Assembly (NCBI RefSeq): GCF_009707485.1
Contig: NZ_CP046121.1
Span: 868,001-932,000 of the forward strand
Reading direction: 5' to 3'
Length of the DNA stretch: 64,000 nucleotides
Source: Nostocoides sp. HKS02
GTDB taxonomy: Bacteria; Actinomycetota; Actinomycetes; Actinomycetales; Dermatophilaceae
The translations under genes and the position numbers were made by a program. Positions 57,189-64,000 of the stretch are shown here, piece after piece (positions within the stretch are counted from its first letter, which is position 1; each line of letters opens with the position of its first letter). The notes under the pieces are model-generated. The model was not told the DNA's origin and ran no database searches. It worked only from the letters and a program-made list of their open reading frames with translations.

Positions 57189-59555
57189 TCAGATCGCCTT
57201 GGCCGCCTGGAGCCGGTTCAAGGCAAGCCATCCAAGCGGGATCGGTAGCCAGTACGTGGCGACGCGGTACAGGAGTACTGAGGACACCGCGACCCCCGCG
57301 TCGACACCGATGGCGACGAGGCCGGCCGACACGGCGGCTTCGATGCCGCCCAGGCCGCCCGGGGTGGGCACGGCCGACCCGATGATGGCACCGGCGAAGT
57401 AGACGACGGCGACCGCCGCGATTGGCGGGTGGGCTCCGAACGCCCTTGTGGCGCAGACGAGCGCGGAAACGAAACTGACGTCCAGCAGCAGGGAACCCCC
57501 GACCATGCGCGCCAGCTTGGCGGGGCTGCGCAGCACCCGCAGGATCTGAGGCCCGACAGTGCGAACCTGAGGAACGATCCGGTCCTTGGCGAACTGGCGG
57601 ACCTTCGGCACCGCCGACATGAAGAGGAGCACGAGAACCACGACGAGGATCCCGGCGACCAAGGCCGGCGATGGAGCAAACGATGCGTGGGTACCGGTAC
57701 CCGCCACCGCGCCGGATGCCAGCAGCAGGACCAGGTAGCTGCACAGCTGGGCGGCCTGGACCAGACCGATGGTTGCCGCGGCGGTGGCTGGGGCGAGTCC
57801 GGATCTCACCAGGTATCTCGTGTTGAGGGCGATGTTGCCCACGGCAGCGGGTGCCACCAGCCCACTGAAGGCGACAGCGAGCTGGGTCAGGTAGGTCCGC
57901 ACGAACGAAAGCCGGGCCTCGACCGCGCCCGAGATCGACAAGGTCGGTCCGACGAAGGTGGCCGCCGCGAAGGCGACACACCCCGCGACCCACCACCAGT
58001 TCGCGTGGCTCACCAAGGCGAGCAGGTCCACCTTCGCGAGCTGCGTCAACACGACGTATGCGGCGACGCCCCCACCAACGACCGTCAGCAGGGCGCGCAC
58101 GGTGACGCGACGCAGCTCCACCGGTTCGGGAGCAGGTTGGTCCGGCTGCAGCAGGGCCACGCGGTGCCGCAGGTCGTCGAGCACCGAACCAGCGTCCTTC
58201 AACGACGCACGCGTGCTGTGACCCAGTGCCACCTTCTGCACCAGCGGAAGGACCCGCCGGATCGGTTCCGCGCCCAGGACAGCCACGGCCGAGTCGACCG
58301 CGCGCGGCACACCGACAGCCAGCGAGACGGAGACGAGCACCTGGGCAAGGTCAAGGCGCAAGGTGAGGTCGTCGGCGGCGATGTCGCCCGAGCCCAGTGA
58401 GGTCACTCCCGGCGGGTCGCCGACGAGCAGGACGTGGGGCTCCAGCTCTCGGTGGGTGACCTTGGCACGCTGCATGCGCGAGACCATGGTCCACAGCTGC
58501 GCAAGGGCCTGGTCGCTGGTGCCCTGCGCCGAGTGCGCCAGCGTCGGGCCGTTCGCGGGCTTGAGGACCAGGACAGAGCAGAACGCTCCGACCGGTGCCG
58601 TTGCGACCAACCGTGGGGCCGACAGACCCAGTCGCTGGAAGGTCAAGGCCATCAGGCTGCGGTACTCGACCTCCGAACGGACGGTCAGGGAGGGCCTTCG
58701 CGTCGATGCGCTCTGAAGGCGAAGCCGTCGGCCCAGTGCCTGCAACGTTGCCAGACCGAAGGTGTCTCGATCGATCACCACCGCGTCGAGGTCGCCCTCG
58801 TCGGTCTCGGCACGGTATCTGCGGTCGCCGCGTTGACCGGTCGTCTCCAGGGTCAGGCGTCGCAGCGGGATCCCAGCCGCGACGATGACCCCCGCGATCT
58901 GGCGTCCGTTCGGAAGGGTGACCTGCGCGCCGAAGCCATAGCGGAACGCCAACCCGATGGCCCAGCCGAAGACAAGCGAGAGCCCCAACGACAGCGCTGT
59001 ACTGGCGCCGCTGAGAAACCCGGTCAAGACGGTCGATCCCAACACCAGGACGGCGACACGCTGGTGCCATCGGCGCCCTGCCACCCGGCATACGGTGAGA
59101 AAGGCGATCAGCGAGACCTCCACCGCCGAAACCGGGGTCGTGCGCCCCTCAGCCACGGGCCGGGTGAGCACCGCCAGGACGCCACCCATGTGTCCGTCAA
59201 GGATCACGGCATTGAGTCCCACCACGATGCCAGCGGACACCGTGGCCGCGCCGACCGCCTGCACAAGCTGGACCAGCCTGGCCTGCGCCGCCAGCTCAGC
59301 GCCCACGGCCAACGGCAGCGCGATCACCCCCACCCCGCCCGCCCAGCCGAGAATGGTGAGCAGCAGACGAGGCAGGCCCCCCGTGGCCAGATGCAGATCG
59401 CTTTCCAGCGCGCCAGCGGTGCCGATCGCGACGTCACCCAGGACCACCGCGGTGACCAGCACGACGACTGCCCCGACAAGCCGGATGAGGTCCGACGGGC
59501 GACGGACGCGGGCAGGCAGGCGCGGCTCGACTACCTCGACCGCCGCCGCGTCCAC
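57189..59555 (-). CDS. Three-part membrane protein: helices, kinase-like domain, flippase-like domain
   Basis: A 788-residue protein. The N-terminal ~215 residues hold about six helices. Residues ~225-470 resemble a degenerate ABC1/APH-type kinase: RYRAETDEGDLDAVVIDRDTFG, a VLVLKPANGP strand and a HRELEPHVLLVGD loop where the usual catalytic Asp is replaced. The last ~290 residues are a UPF0104/AglD lysylphosphatidylglycerol-synthase-like membrane domain (SGLVAPAAVGNIALNTRYLV, VPTPGGLGGIEAAVSAGLVA). Probably a lipid-linked transport or envelope function. It lies 17 bases downstream of the AI-2E gene on the same strand. Confidence 0.82.
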   Translation of the reverse strand: MDAAAVEVVEPRLPARVRRPSDLIRLVGAVVVLVTAVVLGDVAIGTAGALESDLHLATGGLPRLLLTILGWAGGVGVIALPLAVGAELAAQARLVQLVQAVGAATVSAGIVVGLNAVILDGHMGGVLAVLTRPVAEGRTTPVSAVEVSLIAFLTVCRVAGRRWHQRVAVLVLGSTVLTGFLSGASTALSLGLSLVFGWAIGLAFRYGFGAQVTLPNGRQIAGVIVAAGIPLRRLTLETTGQRGDRRYRAETDEGDLDAVVIDRDTFGLATLQALGRRLRLQSASTRRPSLTVRSEVEYRSLMALTFQRLGLSAPRLVATAPVGAFCSVLVLKPANGPTLAHSAQGTSDQALAQLWTMVSRMQRAKVTHRELEPHVLLVGDPPGVTSLGSGDIAADDLTLRLDLAQVLVSVSLAVGVPRAVDSAVAVLGAEPIRRVLPLVQKVALGHSTRASLKDAGSVLDDLRHRVALLQPDQPAPEPVELRRVTVRALLTVVGGGVAAYVVLTQLAKVDLLALVSHANWWWVAGCVAFAAATFVGPTLSISGAVEARLSFVRTYLTQLAVAFSGLVAPAAVGNIALNTRYLVRSGLAPATAAATIGLVQAAQLCSYLVLLLASGAVAGTGTHASFAPSPALVAGILVVVLVLLFMSAVPKVRQFAKDRIVPQVRTVGPQILRVLRSPAKLARMVGGSLLLDVSFVSALVCATRAFGAHPPIAAVAVVYFAGAIIGSAVPTPGGLGGIEAAVSAGLVAIGVDAGVAVSSVLLYRVATYWLPIPLGWLALNRLQAAKAI

Positions 59556-59572
59556 CGGCGGGCTCTGCGAGC

Positions 59573-60793
59573 TCAGGAGTCCACCGCATCGGTCGGCGCT
59601 GGCGCGGCCACCTCGTCGTCAGCCTGTGGACGCTCCGTGATGTCGTCATCGAGGGCGGCAAGCTCAGGGTGCAGCTCGTACCTGTGGTGGAAGGTCTCGA
59701 CGATGCTGAGCACGGCCGCCGTCACCGGTATGCCGATGATCGCGCCCACCGGGCCGAACAGGGCTGCCCCGATGAACACTGCGGCGAGGGCCACTGCGGG
59801 ATGAATGTCCATGGTTCGACGACTGATCCGCGGGGTGAGTACGTAGTTCTCGATCTGCTGGTAGATCGTGGCGAACACGATGATGTACAGCACGGTGACC
59901 GGCTTGCTGGTTGCCGCGAACAGGCACGGCAGCAACACACCCACGTAGGTGCCGATGGTGGGGATGAACTGTCCGACCACACCGGCAACGATGCCCAGCG
60001 GAAGCCAGAACGGCACTCCGATGACCCAGAAGAACGCGCCGTGCGCCACCGCTGAGATGGCGGCGAGCACGACCTTGGACGTGACAAAGCCGCCCGTCTT
60101 CTCCACCGAGATGGTCCACACGGTCATCAGCATCGGCTGGTGCCTCGGCGGCAGGAAACGACCGATCGTCTGTCGCAGCGTGATGCTGTCCGCGGACAGG
60201 TAGTACGCGAAGACCAGAATCGTCAGCCCATCGAAGAGCGCGGTCACCACAGAGCCGAACACGCCGATCAGGCCACCGCCATAGCTCGTCGCGAAGGTGG
60301 CGATCCGGGCCGGTGTCAGGTCCATGCTGCGTTCGACGCTGGCCACGTCGATCTTCGTCTTGAATGTGGAGTTGACCCAGTCCAGCCCCGAGCTGATGGT
60401 CCCCGGCAGAGCCTTCGACAGTGCATCGACCTGAGCCAGGAGCAGCTGCCCGAAGAGCGCGCCGATCCCGATGAGGACGAGCAGCAGGAGCAGCATCGTC
60501 AGACCCGAAGCCAGGGACCGCTTGACACCGCGCCCGGTCAGCAGCAGCACCATCGGTTCCATGCCGATCGACAGCAACCACGCCAGCAAGAGAAGGAAGA
60601 GAAACGAGCTCAGCGCGTGGAAAGCCCAGAAGGCGACCATGAACAGGACGATGATGATGCCGACACTGACTGCGGTGCGTCTCGTGGTCGACGGCGTGAA
60701 AGCCACCCAGTGCAGTGCTGAGGTGCGCCCGCCGTGATCCCGCCTTGGGGCATCACGGTCGGAGGGGTCCACAGCATACGGTGGGCGCGTCAT
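59573..60793 (-). CDS. AI-2E family transporter (PerM-like permease)
   Basis: A 406-residue membrane protein with about eight helices. The family segments ILVFAYYLSADSITLRQTIG and VVGQFIPTIGTYVGVLLPCL and the C-terminal GPVGAIIGIPVTAAVL are visible. Members export small molecules or act as Na+/H+ antiporters; the AI-2 name comes from one E. coli protein. The polar tails are acidic at the C-terminus. Probably co-transcribed with the downstream flippase-like gene. Confidence 0.92.
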   Translation of the reverse strand: MTRPPYAVDPSDRDAPRRDHGGRTSALHWVAFTPSTTRRTAVSVGIIIVLFMVAFWAFHALSSFLFLLLLAWLLSIGMEPMVLLLTGRGVKRSLASGLTMLLLLLVLIGIGALFGQLLLAQVDALSKALPGTISSGLDWVNSTFKTKIDVASVERSMDLTPARIATFATSYGGGLIGVFGSVVTALFDGLTILVFAYYLSADSITLRQTIGRFLPPRHQPMLMTVWTISVEKTGGFVTSKVVLAAISAVAHGAFFWVIGVPFWLPLGIVAGVVGQFIPTIGTYVGVLLPCLFAATSKPVTVLYIIVFATIYQQIENYVLTPRISRRTMDIHPAVALAAVFIGAALFGPVGAIIGIPVTAAVLSIVETFHHRYELHPELAALDDDITERPQADDEVAAPAPTDAVDS

Positions 60794-60891
60794 GTGAGCA
60801 GCCTAGGACGTCGACTGCCGTCCCACCCGCGGCGCCTTCGTGCAGCGACGTAGTCCTCGAAGGTGGGGCCAACGGCCGAGCGTGTCGAGGG

Positions 60892-61272
60892 TCAGTCGAC
60901 GAGACGGTCCAGCAGGGTGTGCAGCTGCGCGGCCGGGTCGCTCGTGAGGCCGCCGTGCACCGGTCCGGGCTGCACAACGGTGCTCCTGGGGGCGCTGAGC
61001 CAGCCGAACCGACGCCCGAGGCCTCCCAGCGTGGGCAGGCCGCCGCCGGTGACTCCGCGGCATACCTGGCAGACGGTCTCGAGCGAGGCCGACACGGCCT
61101 CGAGGTCGACGCTCGGCGCCAACGCGCGCAGGCGTCCCTCGTCGACGCGGTAGGCCGCTTCGAGGAAGTCGGCGCCCTGGCTGTAGAGCACCACACCGAC
61201 GTTGACGAACTCCTCGCGCTCCACCCGCGGTACGCAGCGCAGGACGACGTACTGGTAGCCGTAGCGGCTCAT
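60892..61272 (-). CDS. DUF3037 protein, partner of HipA-like kinase
   Basis: A 126-residue DUF3037 protein. The core is GYQYVVLRCVPRVEREEFVN and VGVVLYSQGADFLEAAYRV, typical of the family. ATG overlaps the stop of the HipA-like kinase (ATGA). DUF3037 genes are repeatedly found next to HipA-like kinase genes, but the function of the pair is unknown. A regulator, adaptor or antitoxin role would fit. Confidence 0.88.
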   Translation of the reverse strand: MSRYGYQYVVLRCVPRVEREEFVNVGVVLYSQGADFLEAAYRVDEGRLRALAPSVDLEAVSASLETVCQVCRGVTGGGLPTLGGLGRRFGWLSAPRSTVVQPGPVHGGLTSDPAAQLHTLLDRLVD

Positions 61273-62036
61273 CGCGCGCCTCCGGGGAGCCAGGCCTGGG
61301 GGGTGGTGACGCGGGCGAGCAGGTGCTCGACGTAGGCCGCCCGGACGGCGTCCGGGGCGTCGAGACCGGGCGCCGTCTCCAGCCACAGGTCGGGGACCGC
61401 AGCGGCTACTGCCCCGAGCGCGGATGCGGTGACCAGGGGTGCGAGGCGGGTGTGGGCCGCGTGCAGGTCGCCGGCGACGTCCCGCAGGACATGGGTGCTG
61501 GCGTCGTACGGCTGGGCGACGAACCGCGCCGGGTCGGCGCCGCGGCTCGGCCACGCGTGGTGGAAGTACAAGGCGGCGCCGTGGTCGATCAGCCACGGGT
61601 TGCGGTGCCAGACAAGGAGATTGGGGTTGCTCCAGGTGCGGTCGACATTGGCCGTGAGCGCGTCGAGCCAGAGGATGTCGGCCGCCGTCTGCGGGTCCGG
61701 GGGTCGCGACCCGTCGTAGCCGAACGAGCCCGGCAGGAAGTCGATCCCGAGGTTGAGGCCAAGACTCGCGGTGAGCAGGTCCTGCACCTCCTCGTCGGCC
61801 TCGTACTTGGCGATCGGTGCTTGGAGGTCGACGACGGTCATCCTCGGGACGTTGAGCCCGAGCGCCCGCGCCAGCTCGCCGACGATGACCTCGGCGACGA
61901 GCACCTTCACGCCCTGGCCGGCGCCGCGGAACTTCAGCACGTACGTGCCCAGGTCGTCGGCTTCGACGATGCCGGGCAGCGACCCGCCCTCGCGCAGGGG
62001 CGTGACGTAGCGGGTGGCGGTGACCTGGTCGAGCAC
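61269..62036 (-). CDS. HipA-like kinase domain protein
   Basis: A 255-residue, compact HipA-type kinase, much shorter than E. coli HipA (~440). It shows a Lys-bearing strand (GTYVLKFRGAGQGVKVLVAE), a catalytic-loop-like LDALTANVDRTWSNPNLLVW and a metal-binding WLIDHGAALYFHH. GTG start. No HipB-type helix-turn-helix gene is next to it; DUF3037 follows instead. Such pairs may form an unrecognised toxin-antitoxin or signalling unit, though toxicity is not shown. Confidence 0.88.
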   Translation of the reverse strand: MLDQVTATRYVTPLREGGSLPGIVEADDLGTYVLKFRGAGQGVKVLVAEVIVGELARALGLNVPRMTVVDLQAPIAKYEADEEVQDLLTASLGLNLGIDFLPGSFGYDGSRPPDPQTAADILWLDALTANVDRTWSNPNLLVWHRNPWLIDHGAALYFHHAWPSRGADPARFVAQPYDASTHVLRDVAGDLHAAHTRLAPLVTASALGAVAAAVPDLWLETAPGLDAPDAVRAAYVEHLLARVTTPQAWLPGGAR

Positions 62037-62106
62037 GGCGCCCAGCCTAGGGGTGGGCGCCGTGCTCGCGTCGCAGGTGCCGGCCCAGTGCCGGCGCGGG
62101 TGTCCC

Positions 62107-63321
62107 TCAGGCGTCTCCGACGGTGAGCGCCTCGGCCTCCAGGGCGCTGCCCTGGGGCTCGGCTCCGTGCCCGGGTTGGCGGTCGATGGCCGAGATGAGC
62201 GGGCTCGCGGTGAGCAGGACGCCGATGGCGAGCAGCACTGCCCCGGCGCCGACCCAGAACGGGATGTTGGCTGCGCGTTCGCCGAGGGTGCCGGCGAGCC
62301 ACGGCGCGACGGCGCCCCCGCCGAACCGCACGAAGCTGTATGCCGCGGACGCCACGCCGCGCTCCACCGGTGAGATCTTCATGACGGTCTCGGTGATCAG
62401 GGTGTTGTTGATCCCGAGGAACGCGCCCGCGAGGATCACCCCGATGACCAGGACCGGCTGGTGGCCGGTGCCGAGCGCCATCGCGACCAGGACGAGCGCG
62501 AAGCCGATGAGCGCCCCGACCAGCCCCGGCAGGGTGCCGAAGCGGCGCTGGATCCGTGGCGCGACCACGACCGAGGTGAAGGCGAGGAGCACGCCCCAGC
62601 CGAAGAACACCAGACCCACGGCGTGGGCTCCGAGGCCCAGCGGGAACGGCGTCCAGGCCAGGAGGGTGAAGAAGCCGAAGTTGTACAGCAGCGCAGTGAT
62701 CCCGACGGTGAGCAGCCCGCGGTGGGTCAGCGCACGCAGGGGTGCGGCGATCGAGGTGCGACGCCCGGTCGGCGGTGTGGCGGGCAGGGTCGTGATGATC
62801 GCGACGAACGCCACGGCCATGAGCACGCTGACGCCCCAGAAGGGCCACCGCCACGAGTGGGCGCCGAGCCAACCGCCGAGCAGCGGCCCGGCGGCGATCC
62901 CGACGCCCAGGGCTGCTTCGTAGAGGATGATCGCCTGGCCGACCGAGCCGCTCGCAGCGCTGACGATGGTTGCGAGGGCGGTGGCGATGAACAGCGCGTT
63001 GCCCAGCCCCCAGACCGCCCGGAAGGCCACGATGCCACCGATGGTGTCCTGCGCTCCGGCGAGACCGGCTCCGATGATGATGACGACCAGCCCGAGAAGC
63101 AGGGTGCGCTTGGCCCCCGTGCGGCTCGAGACCCAGCCGGTGCCGAGCATGGCCAGACCCATGACGGCCATGTAGCTGGTGAACAGCAGGGACACCTGCG
63201 ACGGGCCTGCGCCGAGGTCGTCGGCGATCGGTTTGAGGATGGGATCGACCAGGCCGATGCCCATGAACGCGATGACGCAGGCGAAGGCGACGGACCAGAC
63301 GGTCTTGGGTTGGCGCCACAT
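62107..63321 (-). CDS. Major facilitator superfamily transporter
   Basis: A 404-residue, 12-helix MFS protein of the drug:H+ antiporter type. Motif A region GTGWVSSRTGAKRTLLLGLV lies between helices 2 and 3. ATG at 63321, 6 bases after the marR stop. Co-transcription with a MarR repressor suggests inducible efflux of a small molecule; the substrate is unknown. Confidence 0.94.
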   Translation of the reverse strand: MWRQPKTVWSVAFACVIAFMGIGLVDPILKPIADDLGAGPSQVSLLFTSYMAVMGLAMLGTGWVSSRTGAKRTLLLGLVVIIIGAGLAGAQDTIGGIVAFRAVWGLGNALFIATALATIVSAASGSVGQAIILYEAALGVGIAAGPLLGGWLGAHSWRWPFWGVSVLMAVAFVAIITTLPATPPTGRRTSIAAPLRALTHRGLLTVGITALLYNFGFFTLLAWTPFPLGLGAHAVGLVFFGWGVLLAFTSVVVAPRIQRRFGTLPGLVGALIGFALVLVAMALGTGHQPVLVIGVILAGAFLGINNTLITETVMKISPVERGVASAAYSFVRFGGGAVAPWLAGTLGERAANIPFWVGAGAVLLAIGVLLTASPLISAIDRQPGHGAEPQGSALEAEALTVGDA

Positions 63322-63327
63322 GATGGT

Positions 63328-63771
63328 TCAGGATTCCTTCCGGGTGGGGACAGCACGGACGAGCAGGTCGTCCATGACTTCGATCGCAGCGCGCAGGCGC
63401 GCGATGTCGTGGTCGTCGAGCGCGTCGAGGGTCGGGGCGAGCGCGGCGAGTCGGGCCGCGCGCACCCGCTCGAGCGTGGCCCGGCCTCGCGGCGTGAGCG
63501 ACAGCAGCGAGGCGCGGGCATCCGCGGGGTCGGCGACCCGGTGGACGAGCCGGTCGGCCTCGAGCCGCTGCAGTGCGGTCGTCATGGCGGGCTGGCTGGT
63601 GTGGTCGGCCTGGGCCAGCGCGCTGACCCGGGCGGGGCCGAGCTCGTCGACGAGGGCCAGCAGCCGTGCCTGGGCGTGGGGGAGCTCGAACGAGGCGTGC
63701 CGCGAGGCCCACCGCGTGAGCCGCGCCGCCGCCCGCAGGAGGTCGTTGCCGACGGCTTGTCTCTCGATCAC
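63328..63771 (-). CDS. MarR family transcriptional regulator
   Basis: A 147-residue winged-helix repressor. Core LPHAQARLLALVDELGPARV, recognition helix TSQPAMTTALQRLEADRLV, and wing VADPADARASLLSLTPRGRA. Start chosen as GTG 63771, 6 bases after a TACTCT -10 box; an in-frame ATG at 63786 would lie inside the operator. It probably represses itself and the MFS gene by binding the palindrome at 63782-63800. Confidence 0.92.
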   Translation of the reverse strand: MIERQAVGNDLLRAAARLTRWASRHASFELPHAQARLLALVDELGPARVSALAQADHTSQPAMTTALQRLEADRLVHRVADPADARASLLSLTPRGRATLERVRAARLAALAPTLDALDDHDIARLRAAIEVMDDLLVRAVPTRKES

Positions 63772-63777
63772 TCTCCA

Positions 63778-63800
63778 AGAGTACATAGGTAACCTATGTA
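63778..63800 (-). promoter_or_regulatory. marR-MFS promoter and 19-base MarR operator
   Basis: TACATAGGT-A-ACCTATGTA (63782-63800) is a perfect 9+1+9 palindrome. On the minus strand it fills the spacer between a TTGGAT -35 and a TACTCT -10 (18-base spacing). The position fits direct repression. The divergent peroxiredoxin gene starts 84 bases away and could share the site. Confidence 0.75.
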
Positions 63801-63883
63801 AATCCAATCCGAACCCGGCTGGGCGTCGAAGTCCGGGTGCGTGCATGCTGCGCGCAACCTCAACGAGCCTGCAGGAGCCCGTC

Positions 63884-64000
63884 ATGAAGAGCCTCACCAC
63901 CGCAGACCTCGCCCCGGACTTCACCCTGCCTGACCAGGCCGGGCGGCCGACCTCCCTGAGCGACCTGTTGACCCGGGGGAGCGTCGTGCTGTTCTTCTAT
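63884..64000 (+). CDS. Peroxiredoxin (AhpC/TSA, Bcp-like), 5' part
   Basis: The first 39 codons, cut by the window end. The opening LTTADLAPDFTLPDQAGRPT and GSVVLFFY match thiol peroxidases of the AhpC/TSA family; the peroxidatic cysteine would come just beyond the window. GCAGGAG precedes the ATG. Divergent from marR, so the MarR protein may be redox-linked. Confidence 0.85.
   Translation, partial: MKSLTTADLAPDFTLPDQAGRPTSLSDLLTRGSVVLFFY

Overview
The window looks like a chromosomal segment of a high-GC actinobacterium, most likely order Micrococcales, family Intrasporangiaceae. This is an inference from base composition (about 70 percent GC by eye), frequent GTG starts, and gene order shared with other Actinobacteria: divergent ctaB/tkt, an ABC pair next to ctaA and sufR, fabG-fabI, and divergent glgC/glgA. 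No rRNA, tRNA, CRISPR array, prophage or insertion sequence was found. Almost every gene is a recognisable core or metabolic gene, and many are joined by 4-base stop/start overlaps (ATGA, GTGA, TGATG).

Layout. 1-7484 (minus): transketolase, transaldolase, glucose-6-phosphate isomerase, glucose-6-phosphate dehydrogenase and OpcA (cut by the window start), a pentose-phosphate operon. 7648-12392: heme o synthase, two small membrane proteins, a VOC protein, heme A synthase and an ABC-2 exporter. 12512-15873: two related tiny genes and a large AAA/LuxR regulator. 15969-23122: sufR-sufB-sufD-Rieske-sufC-sufS-sufU-sufT, then a VLRF1-type ribosome-rescue protein. 23168-25879: a YpfJ-type peptidase and an ABC-F ATPase. 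26130-33083: assimilatory sulfate reduction and siroheme synthesis (sulfite reductase, zinc-ribbon protein, cysH, cysD, cysN, cysG, chelatase), then an enoyl-CoA hydratase and an ABC exporter. 35873-39997: SURF1, moaA, two small proteins, fabG and fabI. 40022-45998: a cyanophycin-type cluster made of a Mur ligase with a C-terminal helical-repeat domain, cyanophycin synthetase and cyanophycinase. 46015-52782: serB, a secreted protein with a small membrane partner, an LLM oxidoreductase, divergent glgC/glgA and an unknown protein. 52815-64000: ABC ATPase, NfeD/SPFH pair, TSUP permease, TrmH methyltransferase, a kinase-like/flippase fusion, an AI-2E permease, a HipA-like kinase with DUF3037, MFS/MarR, and the start of a peroxiredoxin.

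The genes fit together. Oxidative pentose-phosphate flux supplies NADPH for sulfite reduction. CysG and the SirB-like chelatase make the siroheme used by sulfite reductase, and the SUF operon makes its Fe-S cluster. Glycogen and cyanophycin-type genes suggest two storage polymers. Heme o/a synthases and SURF1 serve the aa3-type oxidase.

Two window-wide observations stand out. First, the octamer GTATGCCG (reverse complement CGGCATAC) occurs at least 44 times by eye on both strands, against roughly two expected by composition. It forces rare ATA codons in several genes and forms both arms of a terminator-like hairpin after the SPFH gene. This resembles the DNA-uptake sequences of Neisseria and Pasteurellaceae. 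Second, ten single-base indels disrupt eight otherwise well-conserved genes. Most lie in short homopolymers and four share the same GCTTGTT context, which points to residual sequencing error more than to real pseudogenes.
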